From assembly GCA_965202895.1 (NCBI GenBank), contig OZ241901.1, positions 1,302,001 through 1,366,000 on the forward strand: a stretch of DNA of 64,000 nucleotides, read 5' to 3'. A program made the translations under genes and the position numbers. The notes below the pieces were generated by a model. That model was not told the origin of the DNA. It did not search any database and saw only the letters and a list, made by a program, of their open reading frames with translations. Each line of letters begins with the position of its first letter. Within the stretch, counting starts at the first letter, position 1. Positions 44,373 to 52,883 of this stretch are shown here, piece by piece. The stretch is from JAJDXW01 sp965202895. Its GTDB lineage: Bacteria > Pseudomonadota > Gammaproteobacteria > HK1.

Positions 44373-45335
44373 TCTTCGATTCCTCGATTGACGTTGGACT
44401 CGTGCACGCCGTCTTGCGCCTCCCGTATCGGCGCGGGCCTTCGATGCGCGGTGGAGCCGGCCTCTCGATCCGGCCCGACCGCGCCATCGTTGCGGGAACA
44501 GCCTATTCCATTCGTCCGTGCGAAGGAAGTGCATGTTTTCGCGCCCCCTGTTGCTATTTTTGCAACGATCCGTCCTCCCGGCCGTCGATTCGAGATTCGG
44601 CCCGACGGAGCCTTGTTCGGAGAAAGCCCCTGGTAACGCAAAAAGGCCCAGGTTGCCGGCCCCGTTCGATGGAAGTCCGGGTTCAGGCGGTCGAACCACG
44701 ACCATGACGGCTGGCACGGCTGTCGTCTTGCGGCCTCCGGCGAGCTTCCCGAATCAGCCGCTCACCATATCCCCGGCAGGGCCGGGGATTGCGCGTGATC
44801 GTGAAGAAAACCCTGGTCTCGGGATGGTTCGAAGAGTCGCGATCGATCCAATGAGATCGATCCAATGAGATCGATCCGGCGAGCCCGATGCGGCAGCAGC
44901 TCCCGGCTCTGGTACTGCCGTTGCGATGGGAAAGGTCCGGATCCGATGGGCCGATCACGCACGACGAGGTCCCGAGCCACCCTTGGGGAAGACCCCCACT
45001 CCCGGAACCAGGGAGAATCCGCCCTCACCGGTGCTCGCCCGTCAGAACAACAGGGGCGAAAACCCGGGACGAATTTTTGTTCAGGGTAAGGGAAAATATT
45101 TTAGTTTCAGCAGGTTGCGTTGTTTCCGAGTCAGCGGTCAAGTCAGGGTGTACGGGGAAGGGGAACGGTGCGCTCGGGGGAGATGGCGGGTACGGGCAGG
45201 GTGCTGGCCGGGGATGGGGTCGCTCGCGGATCGTGGGCTCACTCCGGCCGACCTCGTTCCGGGCGCCGAGACGGTGAGCCCGGAGCGAGCCGGCGCCCTC
45301 ATCGACGCCACGACGTCGCCCTGGTTTCCAGGGTG
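44373..45335. other. Intergenic region upstream of the second importer operon
   Basis: About 960 bp without a credible gene. It holds a 5-bp inverted repeat GTTGC-TATTTTT-GCAAC at 44550-44566, a possible operator for the minus-strand operon, and the tandem repeat at 44841-44882. An AT-rich patch occurs near 45075-45115. A perfect inverted repeat CCCTGG-TTT-CCAGGG at 45319-45333 lies beside the transposase fragment. Confidence 0.45.
44841..44882. repeat. 14-bp tandem repeat, three units
   Basis: GATCGATCCAATGA is repeated at 44841 and 44855, and a third, diverged unit GATCGATCCGGCGA is at 44869. Each unit contains GATCGATC. Confidence 0.85.
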
Positions 45336-45522
45336 TCAGGACTCGAGGAGGCGTCGCACGGCCTGGTGGGGGCGTCGGGCGTAGTGACGGTGGGCCTGGG
45401 GGAGATGGTCGAAGCGTCCTTGGATGCGCACGATGGAGATGGCGAAGTGGGTCAGGCAGGCGAGGTTGCGCGGGAGATGGCCGGTGCGCACCCGGCAGCG
45501 AGGAGACGGCGCGCATGTGGCA
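45336..45522 (-). pseudogene. C-terminal fragment of a DDE transposase (ISAs1/H-repeat-like)
   Basis: About 60 codons on the minus strand ending in TGA at 45336. The string RTGHLPRNLACLTHFAISIV, then QGRFDHLPQAHRHYARRP, resembles the conserved C-terminus of ISAs1/H-repeat-type transposases. The rest of the transposase is absent, because the 1,557-bp amidohydrolase repeat begins at 45523, the very point where transposase similarity ends. It is a remnant cut by that rearrangement. Confidence 0.65.
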
Positions 45523-47079
45523 GCCGGGCAACGAGACGGCCGGGCAGCGAGACGAGGAGCCACCATGCACACGACGATCATCCGGGGCGGGCGCCTGCTC
45601 GACGCCGCCCGGCACGCGGCGGAGCCGGCCGACCTCCTGATCGAGGGGGACACCGTGCGCGAGATCGGGCCGCCGGGGATGGCCGCGCCCGCGGACGCGG
45701 CGGCGGTGGACGCGGCCGGCCGGCTGCTCATGCCGGGCCTCGTCAACGCGCACACCCACGGCCACAACAACCTCGCGAAGAGCCTCGGCGACCGCTGGAC
45801 CCTGGAGCTGCTGCTCAATGCCGCGCCGTGGCTCACCGGCGGCCGCACCCTGGAGGACAAGCACCTGTCCACCCTCATCGGGGCGGTGGAGATGGTGCGG
45901 AAGGGATGCACGGCAGCCTACGATCTGAACTTCGAGCTGCCCGCGCCGACCGCCGAAGGATTGGAGGCGATCGGACGGGCCTACGCGGACGCGGGGATGC
46001 GCGCGGTGGTGGCCCCGATGATGGCCGACCGCACGTTCCACCGGGCGATTCCGGGCTTGCTCGACGCGCTCCCCGCCGACCTCCGGCGCGAGGCGGAGGC
46101 GATCTCGCTCGAACCCTTCGAGACCAGTCTCGCCGCCTGGGAGCGGGCGCGGGCGGCATGGCCGTTCGACGAGGACCGGGTGCGGCTCGCCCTCGCCCCG
46201 ACCATTCCCCACCATTGCAGCGAGGCGTTCCTGCGGGCCGCGCGGCGGCTCGCCGCCGAGCACGAGGCGGGGTTCCATACCCATCTCGCGGAATCGAAGG
46301 TGCAGGCCCTCGCCGGGATGCGCCTCTACGGCAGGACGCAGACCGCGTGGCTCGATTCGCTCGGAGTGCTCGGCCCGCGCTTCACCGCCGCGCACGCGGT
46401 GTGGCTCGACCGTGACGACATGCGCCGCCTCGGGGACGCGGGGGCGTCGGTCGCCCACAACCCCGGCTCCAACGCGCGGCTCGGGAACGGCCTCGCGGCG
46501 GCCCGCGCCCTGCTGGACGCGGGGGTCCGGGTGGGGATCGGCACCGATGCCTGCACCTGCTCGGACAACCTCAACATGTTCGAGGCGATGCGGGTCGCGT
46601 CCATGGTCTCGCGGGTGCAGGAGCACGACTACGAGCGCTGGCTCGCGACCGGGGAGGTCCTCGACATGGCGACCCGGGGAAGCGCCGGGGTGCTCGGGTT
46701 CGGCGACCGGATCGGGGCGCTCGAGCCCGGGCGCAAGGCCGACGTGGTGTTCCTCGACCTCGGCCACGTGAACTACGCGCCCCTCAACGATCCCGTCAAC
46801 CAGATCGTGCACGGCGAGGACGGAACCGGGGTCGAGTCGGTGATGATCGGGGGCCGCATGGTGCTCGAAGGGCGGCGCATGGTGACCGTGGACGAGGCGA
46901 AGCTCGCCCGGGACGCGGCGGCGGCGGCCGAACGGCTCGCCGCGGTCACCGCGGATACGCGGGCGATGGTGGAGCGGCTCGAGGCGGCGGTCGGGCGGTA
47001 CGCGGTCGCGTGGTCCCGCGAGGACTACCACATCGAGCGCCATGCCCGATGCACCACCTGACCGCCGCTTCGGCAACCT
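45523..47079 (+). repeat. 1,557-bp direct repeat, copy 2 (amidohydrolase gene)
   Basis: Second copy of 33427-34983. Its left junction abuts the transposase fragment; its right junction is followed by unrelated sequence. Confidence 0.93.
45565..47061 (+). CDS. Amidohydrolase family protein, SsnA/MtaD-like (copy 2)
   Basis: A 498-residue, full-length and apparently functional duplicate of the 33469 gene. About ten nucleotide differences fall in the coding region and only one changes the protein (Ala14 instead of Val14), so both copies have been under purifying selection or kept alike by conversion. All metal-site motifs (HTHGHN, HTHLAE, GTDACTCSDN) are intact. Only 42 bp of upstream sequence was duplicated, so expression must depend on new flanking sequence rather than the importer-operon promoter. 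Confidence 0.88.
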   Translation: MHTTIIRGGRLLDAARHAAEPADLLIEGDTVREIGPPGMAAPADAAAVDAAGRLLMPGLVNAHTHGHNNLAKSLGDRWTLELLLNAAPWLTGGRTLEDKHLSTLIGAVEMVRKGCTAAYDLNFELPAPTAEGLEAIGRAYADAGMRAVVAPMMADRTFHRAIPGLLDALPADLRREAEAISLEPFETSLAAWERARAAWPFDEDRVRLALAPTIPHHCSEAFLRAARRLAAEHEAGFHTHLAESKVQALAGMRLYGRTQTAWLDSLGVLGPRFTAAHAVWLDRDDMRRLGDAGASVAHNPGSNARLGNGLAAARALLDAGVRVGIGTDACTCSDNLNMFEAMRVASMVSRVQEHDYERWLATGEVLDMATRGSAGVLGFGDRIGALEPGRKADVVFLDLGHVNYAPLNDPVNQIVHGEDGTGVESVMIGGRMVLEGRRMVTVDEAKLARDAAAAAERLAAVTADTRAMVERLEAAVGRYAVAWSREDYHIERHARCTT

Positions 47080-47314
47080 CGTCGCCTGGACCCGCCGCGG
47101 GGGTGGAAGCCTCGCGGGAGCGGCCGGGGAAACCGGGCGACGGTGGATCGCGGCGAGCGTTCACCGATTGGATGGGCAGGTCGGCGTGGCGGTTCGAGCG
47201 GGACGGCGCGGGGCTGCCGCCGGCGGGAACTTGGGAGGAGGTTCGGGGATCGTGCCGGCGATGAAGAAGACGCGGAGTGATCCGCGGTCGTGGGCAGGGC
47301 CGCTCTTGCGGTCC
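47062..47314. other. Spacer between amidohydrolase copy 2 and the IS element
   Basis: An open frame starts at the ATG at 47042, inside the amidohydrolase gene end, and runs on, but its product (RRFGNLVAWTRRGGGSLAGA) matches nothing recognised. It may be the start of a lost downstream gene. Confidence 0.35.
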
Positions 47315-47322
47315 CAGCCAGT
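47315..47322. repeat. Target-site duplication, left (CAGCCAGT)
   Basis: CAGCCAGT directly precedes the IS256 left end and is repeated exactly after its right end at 48833-48840. Eight bp is the usual duplication for IS256-family elements. Confidence 0.9.
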
Positions 47323-48832
47323 GAGACTGTCAGAAATTACGTGTGTTGGGTGCCATAGTCTTGGAGTCCAAGAGGAGGACAGAGCATGGCGAGACGAGCC
47401 CGCGAAGTACGACGATTCCGCGATGAGCTGCTGGACGAGCTGTTGGCAGGGGCGGACCCGGCCGAGGTGTTCGCCGATGGCGGCGTACTCGACGATCTGA
47501 AGAAGGCGGTGGCCGAGCGGGCGCTTGATGCGGAGATGGACGCGCATCTGGACCGCGAGCGTTCGGGAGGCAACCACCGTAACGGCCACAACCGCAAGCG
47601 GGTGCTCACCGACGAGGGAGCGCTGGAACTGGCGGTGCCCCGCGACCGCGCGGGGAGCTTCGAGCCGCAGCTGGTGGAGAAGTACTGCCGACGCCTGCCG
47701 GGGTTCGACGACAAGGTGATCTCGATGTACGCACGGGGCATGACGACGCGCGAGATCCGCGGCCACATCGAAGAGCTCTACGGGGTGTCGGTATCGGCGG
47801 AGCTGGTCTCGAAGGTCACCGACGCGGTGCTCGACGAGGTCGGCGAGTGGCAGTCGCGCCCGCTCGAGGAGACGTACGCGATCATGTACTTCGACGCGGT
47901 GCGGGTGAAGATCCGCGACGAGGGCCTGGTGCGCAACAAGGCGGTGTATCTGGCGGTCGGGGTGAGCTGCGGGGGGCGCAAGGAGGTGCTGGGCCTGTGG
48001 ATCGAGCAGACCGAAGGGGCGAAGTTCTGGCTGTCGGTGATGAACGAGCTCAGGGCGCGCGGGGTGACCGACGTGCTGATTGCGGTCGTGGACGGGCTGA
48101 AGGGGTTCCCCGAGGCGATCGAGGCGGTGTACCCCGAAGCGACGGTGCAGACGTGCATCGTGCATCTCATCCGCCGGTCGCTGGCGTATGCCTCGTACCA
48201 GGAGCGCCGGGAGTTGGCGGCGGCGCTCAAGACGATCTACCGGGCGCCGACGCAGGCCGCGGCCGAAGCGGCGCTCGATGCGTTCGAGGCCGGCCCTTGG
48301 GGGCGCAAGTACCCCGCGATCGCGCGGAGCTGGCGCAGCGCCTGGGAGCAGGTGACTGCGTTCTTCGCGTTCTCGCAGCCGATCCGTCGGGCGATCTACA
48401 CGACCAACGCGGTCGAGAGCCTGAACAGCACGGTGCGCCGAGCGGTGCGCACCCGGGGGCACTTCCCCAACGACCGCGCGGCGACGAAGCTGGTGTACTT
48501 GGCGTTGCGCGCGGTGCAGCGCAAGTGGCGGGCGCCGCCTCGTCATTGGCATCAGGTGCGTCCGGAACTGGCGATCCGTTTCGGCGAGCGGTTCGTAGTG
48601 GAGGAGTCGTGACCGGCCCCGCGATTTCCACCGCCTGCCCACCGGCGCTTGGGCGAGTCAGGGGCCCCGCGCCCGTGGACAGCCCGTGGAAATCGCTCCG
48701 TGCCCCCGCTCGGGGGGAATCGCGGTCGGCCAGCTCGGGGCGATCCGCCCCGAGCTGCTACAGTGCCGGACATCCCACCGGACCGAACAAACACCACCGA
48801 GGCAGCCCAAACACGGAATTTCTGACACCCCC
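47323..48832 (+). mobile_element. Intact IS256-family insertion sequence (1,510 bp)
   Basis: Contains a single full-length transposase gene. The left end GAGACTGTCAGAAATTACGT and the complement of the right end GGGGGTGTCAGAAATTCCGT form imperfect terminal inverted repeats sharing TGTCAGAAATT. The perfect 8-bp target duplication on both sides indicates a fairly recent insertion. It landed between the amidohydrolase copy and the PIN-like gene, just after the latter's stop codon, so no recognised gene is broken. Confidence 0.93.
47386..48612 (+). CDS. IS256-family transposase
   Basis: A 408-residue mutator-type DDE transposase. Catalytic acidic residues are in YAIMYFDAVRVKI, LIAVVDGLKGFPEAI and YTTNAVESLNSTVRR. 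VQTCIVHLIRRSLAY carries the C-x2-H motif between the second Asp and the Glu. AGGAGG lies about 9 bp before the ATG. No frameshift or stop is present. Confidence 0.96.
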   Translation: MARRAREVRRFRDELLDELLAGADPAEVFADGGVLDDLKKAVAERALDAEMDAHLDRERSGGNHRNGHNRKRVLTDEGALELAVPRDRAGSFEPQLVEKYCRRLPGFDDKVISMYARGMTTREIRGHIEELYGVSVSAELVSKVTDAVLDEVGEWQSRPLEETYAIMYFDAVRVKIRDEGLVRNKAVYLAVGVSCGGRKEVLGLWIEQTEGAKFWLSVMNELRARGVTDVLIAVVDGLKGFPEAIEAVYPEATVQTCIVHLIRRSLAYASYQERRELAAALKTIYRAPTQAAAEAALDAFEAGPWGRKYPAIARSWRSAWEQVTAFFAFSQPIRRAIYTTNAVESLNSTVRRAVRTRGHFPNDRAATKLVYLALRAVQRKWRAPPRHWHQVRPELAIRFGERFVVEES

Positions 48833-48840
48833 CAGCCAGT
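48833..48840. repeat. Target-site duplication, right (CAGCCAGT)
   Basis: Exact copy of 47315-47322, immediately after the IS256 right inverted repeat. Confidence 0.9.
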
Positions 48841-49749
48841 TCACGCGCCCCTCGGCTGTTGCGGTCTCTCGTGGTCCTCGATGCACGTTTCCTCCGCCAG
48901 TATGCTTCTTCCCTCCGTTCGCAGCGCTTCGCGCATCTTCTCCTCTTCCATCCTGATGTGCGTCGGCATCTCCACCATGGCTTCTTCCAGCACTCTCTCT
49001 TTTTCCGGATCCGCCGCGAAGATATTTCGCGCCTTGAGAGCAGTCTGGGCGAGCTTGGCTTCCGCCATCGCGTGCACGTGCCGATTCACCAGACGTTTCG
49101 CTTCCTCCTTGTCCCTCGTCCCCTTGGGAGGAAGCGCGCAACGAAGCAGGATACGAACCGCCTCGTCGGGGTTGCGATCCGCCCACTGGCGCATCGCCGG
49201 ATCTGCTTCCCGCAACGGATCTTCCGCTGCCAACCCGAATCGTTCGTGGTTCTCCAAACACCACGAATTCGCCCGATCGTGATCCACGCTCGCCATGTTT
49301 CCGGTCACCAGCATCTGGCCGCGGCACGCAACCACCTCGCTCACGATGATCGCGTCGTGATCGGTCTCCAAGTCGCTTCGGGTACGTCCCGGGAACACCC
49401 CGAGCGGGATCTCCTTCCGCACCTGATCAGCCCTCTCTTCCTCTTCGCGATCGAGCAGACGTGCGGCGAACGTCCCGTCCTCCATCGCCCACTGCCTCGC
49501 CCACCACCAGTTGACGATGAGCCGTTTCGTGCGGCCGGCGCTCGGCTGATTCTTCTTCCCCTCCCGGGCAAGCTCCTCGACTATTCTCTTCCGGCTTTCC
49601 CGGAGGTAGTCGATATCCACGAGTGGAGCCAGCTCTTCCGCCGTCATCGGCGTGATCCACACCCGCCGCCGGGTGCTCCGCATCCACTCCGCGTGCGCCA
49701 TCCGTTGGGTCGGAAGTGACATCCTGTTCGTGTCGAAGTAGGCATTCAT
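48841..49749 (-). CDS. PIN-like domain protein, member 1
   Basis: A 302-residue protein. NAYFDTNRMSLP starts like a PIN ribonuclease (first strand and catalytic Asp), ITPMTAEELAPLV gives an acidic residue after the second strand, and DHDAIIVSEVVACRGQMLVTGNMASVD fits the last two acidic sites; its core LVTGNMASVDHDRANSW is shared with the gene at 55148. The middle and C-terminal thirds are charged helical sequence not found in small VapC toxins. It overlaps the short upstream gene by 4 bp (ATGA at 49746-49749). Probable nuclease of a toxin-antitoxin-like pair; no activity is proven by sequence. Confidence 0.6.
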   Translation of the reverse strand: MNAYFDTNRMSLPTQRMAHAEWMRSTRRRVWITPMTAEELAPLVDIDYLRESRKRIVEELAREGKKNQPSAGRTKRLIVNWWWARQWAMEDGTFAARLLDREEEERADQVRKEIPLGVFPGRTRSDLETDHDAIIVSEVVACRGQMLVTGNMASVDHDRANSWCLENHERFGLAAEDPLREADPAMRQWADRNPDEAVRILLRCALPPKGTRDKEEAKRLVNRHVHAMAEAKLAQTALKARNIFAADPEKERVLEEAMVEMPTHIRMEEEKMREALRTEGRSILAEETCIEDHERPQQPRGA

Positions 49750-49952
49750 CTTCTCTCTCTCAAGTCTCCGGCGCTCCAGAACGCCCCGGCTCCATGACTG
49801 CCCTCGTGGGTTCGGCGTTTCGGCCTCCGCCTCGATCCAATCTCCTCCTCGAGCCACTCCGGCAACCCTTGCGCCGCACCGCAGTGCTCCTCCAACGTGC
49901 CAGGCTCTCGTAGCGCTTCCTGCTCGTCCCGGCTCCAACCCTTCCTTCTCAC
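49746..49952 (-). CDS. Short partner gene of PIN-like protein 1
   Basis: A 68-residue protein on a GTG start, chosen because AGGAGG lies just upstream (49966-49971 on the minus strand). It is highly charged (RKGWSRDEQEALREPGTLEE, LPEWLEEEIGSRRRPKRR) with no recognised domain. Its stop overlaps the PIN-like gene start by 4 bp, the arrangement of an antitoxin-toxin operon. An in-frame GTG at 49997 would add 15 residues. Function is inferred from position only. Confidence 0.5.
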   Translation of the reverse strand: MRRKGWSRDEQEALREPGTLEEHCGAAQGLPEWLEEEIGSRRRPKRRTHEGSHGAGAFWSAGDLRERR

Positions 49953-50052
49953 GCCTGTCTCCTCCTCGTCTCCTTCGATCCGGATCAGGGGCCGCACCGA
50001 CCCCGTGTGCGCGTAGCGCGCGGCGCAATGAGGACCGCGCGGCGGCGGGGGA

Positions 50053-51795
50053 TCACGCCTTTGCAGGATGGCCGGTGACGGGCCGCGGCGGCGGGGCCAT
50101 GAAGTCGAAGTCGCAGCCGCGGTCGGCCTGGGTCACGGTGTCGAGGAAGAGGCGCAGGTAGCCGCGCTCCGACCCCGGATGGGCCGGGGGCGGGGACCAC
50201 CGCTCGCGCCGCGCCGCAATCTCCCGCTCCGGCGCGAGCAGGTCCAGCCGCCGCGCGCCGACGTCGAGCCGGATGCGGTCGCCGGTCTCGACGAGGGCGA
50301 GCGGCCCCCCGACCGCGGACTCGGGGTTGACGTGCAGCACGATGGCGCCGAAGGCGGTGCCGCTCATGCGCGCATCGGAGATCCGCACCATGTCCCTGAC
50401 CCCGCGCGCGGCGAGCTTCTTCGGGATCGGGATGTAGCCCGCTTCCGGCATTCCCGGCGCACCCTTCGGCCCGGCCCCGCGGAGCACGAGCACGTCGTCC
50501 GGCTCCACGTCGAGGGCGGGGTCGTCGATGCGCGCGGCGAGGTCCGCGAGCGAATCGAACACCACCGCGCGCCCCTCGTGCCCGAGCAGGTGGGCGGAGG
50601 CGGCGGAGTGCTTGATGACCGCCCCGCCCGGGGCGAGGTTGCCGCGCAGCACCGCCATTCCTCCGGTCGGGCGGACCGGGCCGCTCCGGGTCCGCACGAC
50701 CGTCTGGCCGGGAACGCGGTCGCCGATCTCGATGTTCTCGCGGAGGGTCCGGCCCGATACGGTCGGCGCGTCGAGGCGGAGCTCCGGGCGAAGCTCGCGG
50801 AGCACCGCGTTCAGGCCGCCCGCGTCGTGCAGATGCTCCATGTAGTGGTCGCCGGAGGGCTTGAGGTCCACGAGCACCGGGACCCGGCGCCCGATCGCGT
50901 CGAACTCGTCGAGGTCGATCGGGACCCCCACCCGGTTCGCGACCGCGGTGACGTGCACGAGCGCGTTGGTGGAACCGCCGATCGCCTGCAAGGTGACGAG
51001 CGAGTTGTGGAACGCATCCGCGGTCAGGATGCGCCGGGGGCGGAGGTCCTCGGCCGCGATCTCGACCGCGCGGCGCCCGGTGCGCTCGGCGAAGCGCTCC
51101 CGGTCCGCGTGCACGGCGGGGATGGCGGCGCCGCCCGGCAGCATCATGCCGAGCGCCTCCGTCATGCAGGCCATGGTGCTCGCGGTCCCCATCACCATGC
51201 AGGTCCCGGCGGTGGGGGCGAGCCGGTCGTTCACGTCCTCGATCCCGGCCTCGTCGAGCTCCCCGGCGCGGTACATCCCCCAGAAGCGGCGGCAGTCGGT
51301 GCACGCCCCGAGCCGCTCGCCCCGGTAGTGCCCGGTCATCATCGGGCCGGTGGGAAGGACGAGGGCGGGCACGTCCGCGCTCGCGGCGGCCATGAGCTGG
51401 GCGGGAATGGTCTTGTCGCAGCCGCCGATGAGGACGACCGCGTCCATCGGCTGGGCCCGCACCATCTCCTCGGTGTCCATCGCCATCAGGTTGCGGAGGA
51501 ACATGCTCGTCGGGTGCGAGAACGACTCGTGCAGGGAGATGGTGGGGAAGGCCATCGGCAGCCCTCCGGCGAGCATCACCCCCCGCTTCACCGCCTCGAC
51601 GAGCCGGGGGACGTTCGCGTGGCAGGCGTTGTAGTCGCTGCCGGTGTCCGCGATCCCGACGACCGGCCGCGCGAGCGCGTCGTCGGAGAAGCCCATCGCC
51701 TTGATGAACGCCTTGCGCAGGAACAGGGAGAAGCCCTCGTCCCCGTACCGGGTGAGGCCCTTGCGCATCCCCCGGGGCGCCGCGCCGTCCGCCAT
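50053..51795 (-). CDS. IlvD/Edd family dehydratase (probably sugar-acid type)
   Basis: A 580-residue Fe-S dehydratase. DTGSDYNACHANVPRLVEAV, LIGGCDKTIPAQLMAAASAD and GTCMVMGTASTMACMTEALG are the cluster- and Mg-binding blocks. ISDARMSGTAFGAIVLHVNP is the conserved C-terminal active-site region. The segment ACTDCRRFWGMYRAGELDE resembles arabonate/xylonate-type dehydratases more than IlvD of branched-chain synthesis, so it may act on a sugar acid; dihydroxyacid dehydratase remains possible. No isoleucine-valine genes are adjacent. Confidence 0.85.
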   Translation of the reverse strand: MADGAAPRGMRKGLTRYGDEGFSLFLRKAFIKAMGFSDDALARPVVGIADTGSDYNACHANVPRLVEAVKRGVMLAGGLPMAFPTISLHESFSHPTSMFLRNLMAMDTEEMVRAQPMDAVVLIGGCDKTIPAQLMAAASADVPALVLPTGPMMTGHYRGERLGACTDCRRFWGMYRAGELDEAGIEDVNDRLAPTAGTCMVMGTASTMACMTEALGMMLPGGAAIPAVHADRERFAERTGRRAVEIAAEDLRPRRILTADAFHNSLVTLQAIGGSTNALVHVTAVANRVGVPIDLDEFDAIGRRVPVLVDLKPSGDHYMEHLHDAGGLNAVLRELRPELRLDAPTVSGRTLRENIEIGDRVPGQTVVRTRSGPVRPTGGMAVLRGNLAPGGAVIKHSAASAHLLGHEGRAVVFDSLADLAARIDDPALDVEPDDVLVLRGAGPKGAPGMPEAGYIPIPKKLAARGVRDMVRISDARMSGTAFGAIVLHVNPESAVGGPLALVETGDRIRLDVGARRLDLLAPEREIAARRERWSPPPAHPGSERGYLRLFLDTVTQADRGCDFDFMAPPPRPVTGHPAKA

Positions 51796-52598
51796 CTCGC
51801 GCCGTCCGCCTGCCTGCCTCGCCCCAGTATGCCCGAATCCGGCCGCACCCCGTCACCGCCCCCGCCTCCCGGTCCAGCGAGCCAAGGAAGGGCGGCCCAC
51901 GACGCGCAGCCTTCCATCCAATCCCATCGGGGCCAGTGCCGGAGGTCTGTTCATGATGACTATTTCGCGTTATGGATCAAAATGTTTCTCTCTGTCTGGG
52001 TGGGAGGTCTCCCCGCACGACGGACCGGAGCGGCGGGTGTCGCCCGCGCGGGTGTCGGGTGCGGGGGGGTCGCCGCGGGCGGTGCTCCGTGGCTTGGCCG
52101 CCTTGGTGGGGGAGCGCGCGCTGGGGCTCGGGCGGCCGGTCCGGCGGCTGGAGTGCTGGGCGGGGGGAGCGTGGTGCGGTCAAGGTGCTGCGGCCGGCGA
52201 TGGCGAGCGGGCGTGCTCTCCTCGCGGCGGCGAGCCGGGCGTGGGACGCGGAGCTCGGGGTCGCCCGTGCGCGGGCGCTGTCGGTGGTGGGGGACTCGGG
52301 GAGGGTGGGACGCGGGAGTGGTTCGGGGAGGGGTCGTCGAGGGGGCAGGGAGGAGGCCCTGGAGCGGGTGAGGGCGCGCTACGGCCGGGAGGCCGTGCGT
52401 TGGAGGGTGGTGCAGTGGGGCCCTGGGCCAGGCAGAAGATTGCCTTCAGCCGGATCCCGGAGCTCCCCGGAGGCAAGGTGTGCGCCCCGGGGGTGTGAGC
52501 GGCATGGCAAGCCCGTCAGGGTCGGGGTGGCAGCCGGGGGGGGGGGGGGGGGGCGGGGCAGGATATGGTCGCGCGGAACGCCGCGCATTCGGCAGCGG
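51796..52598. other. Long intergenic region, possible decayed coding sequence
   Basis: About 800 bp without an intact gene. Frame pieces between about 52030 and 52440 (for example LRGLAALVGERALGLGRPVR and REEALERVRARYGREAVRWR) faintly recall the C-terminal part of a Y-family DNA polymerase, split between frames, so this may be a pseudogene remnant. A run of about 17-18 G occurs near 52540-52556. Confidence 0.3.
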
Positions 52599-52797
52599 CA
52601 GGACTGTTTCACGCTGACCGACTCGCGGCCAGGCATCGATACCCACCGCTCTTCCCGGGAACGGATCGTCCTCGGAATGCGCCGCTCCCCGGACGCCCGT
52701 ATCCGTGGGAGGTGCCGTTCCCAGGACCTTCGCCGCCCTGATTCGACCGAACCGGGTTCACCCGCGCGAACCGATTGCGCAGCGTGAAACGACCCTG
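52599..52797. repeat. Inverted-repeat-bounded element, family B, copy 1 (199 bp)
   Basis: Begins CAGGACTGTTTCACGCTG and ends with the inverse complement CAGCGTGAAACGACCCTG; the termini match at 15 of 18 positions. A longer relative lies at 56640-56948 with matching ends and shared inner strings (CTGACCGACTCGCGGCC, CCACCGCTCTTCC, CTGATTCGACCG). It is non-coding and sits before the ketopantoate-reductase-like gene. Confidence 0.75.
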
Positions 52798-52883
52798 TCG
52801 GCGGCGGGGACGCCGCTTGCGCGGGCGGCCCGATGGGGTTGGAATGCGCGTGGGCGGAGGAATCGAACCGGGAGGCGGAGCGG

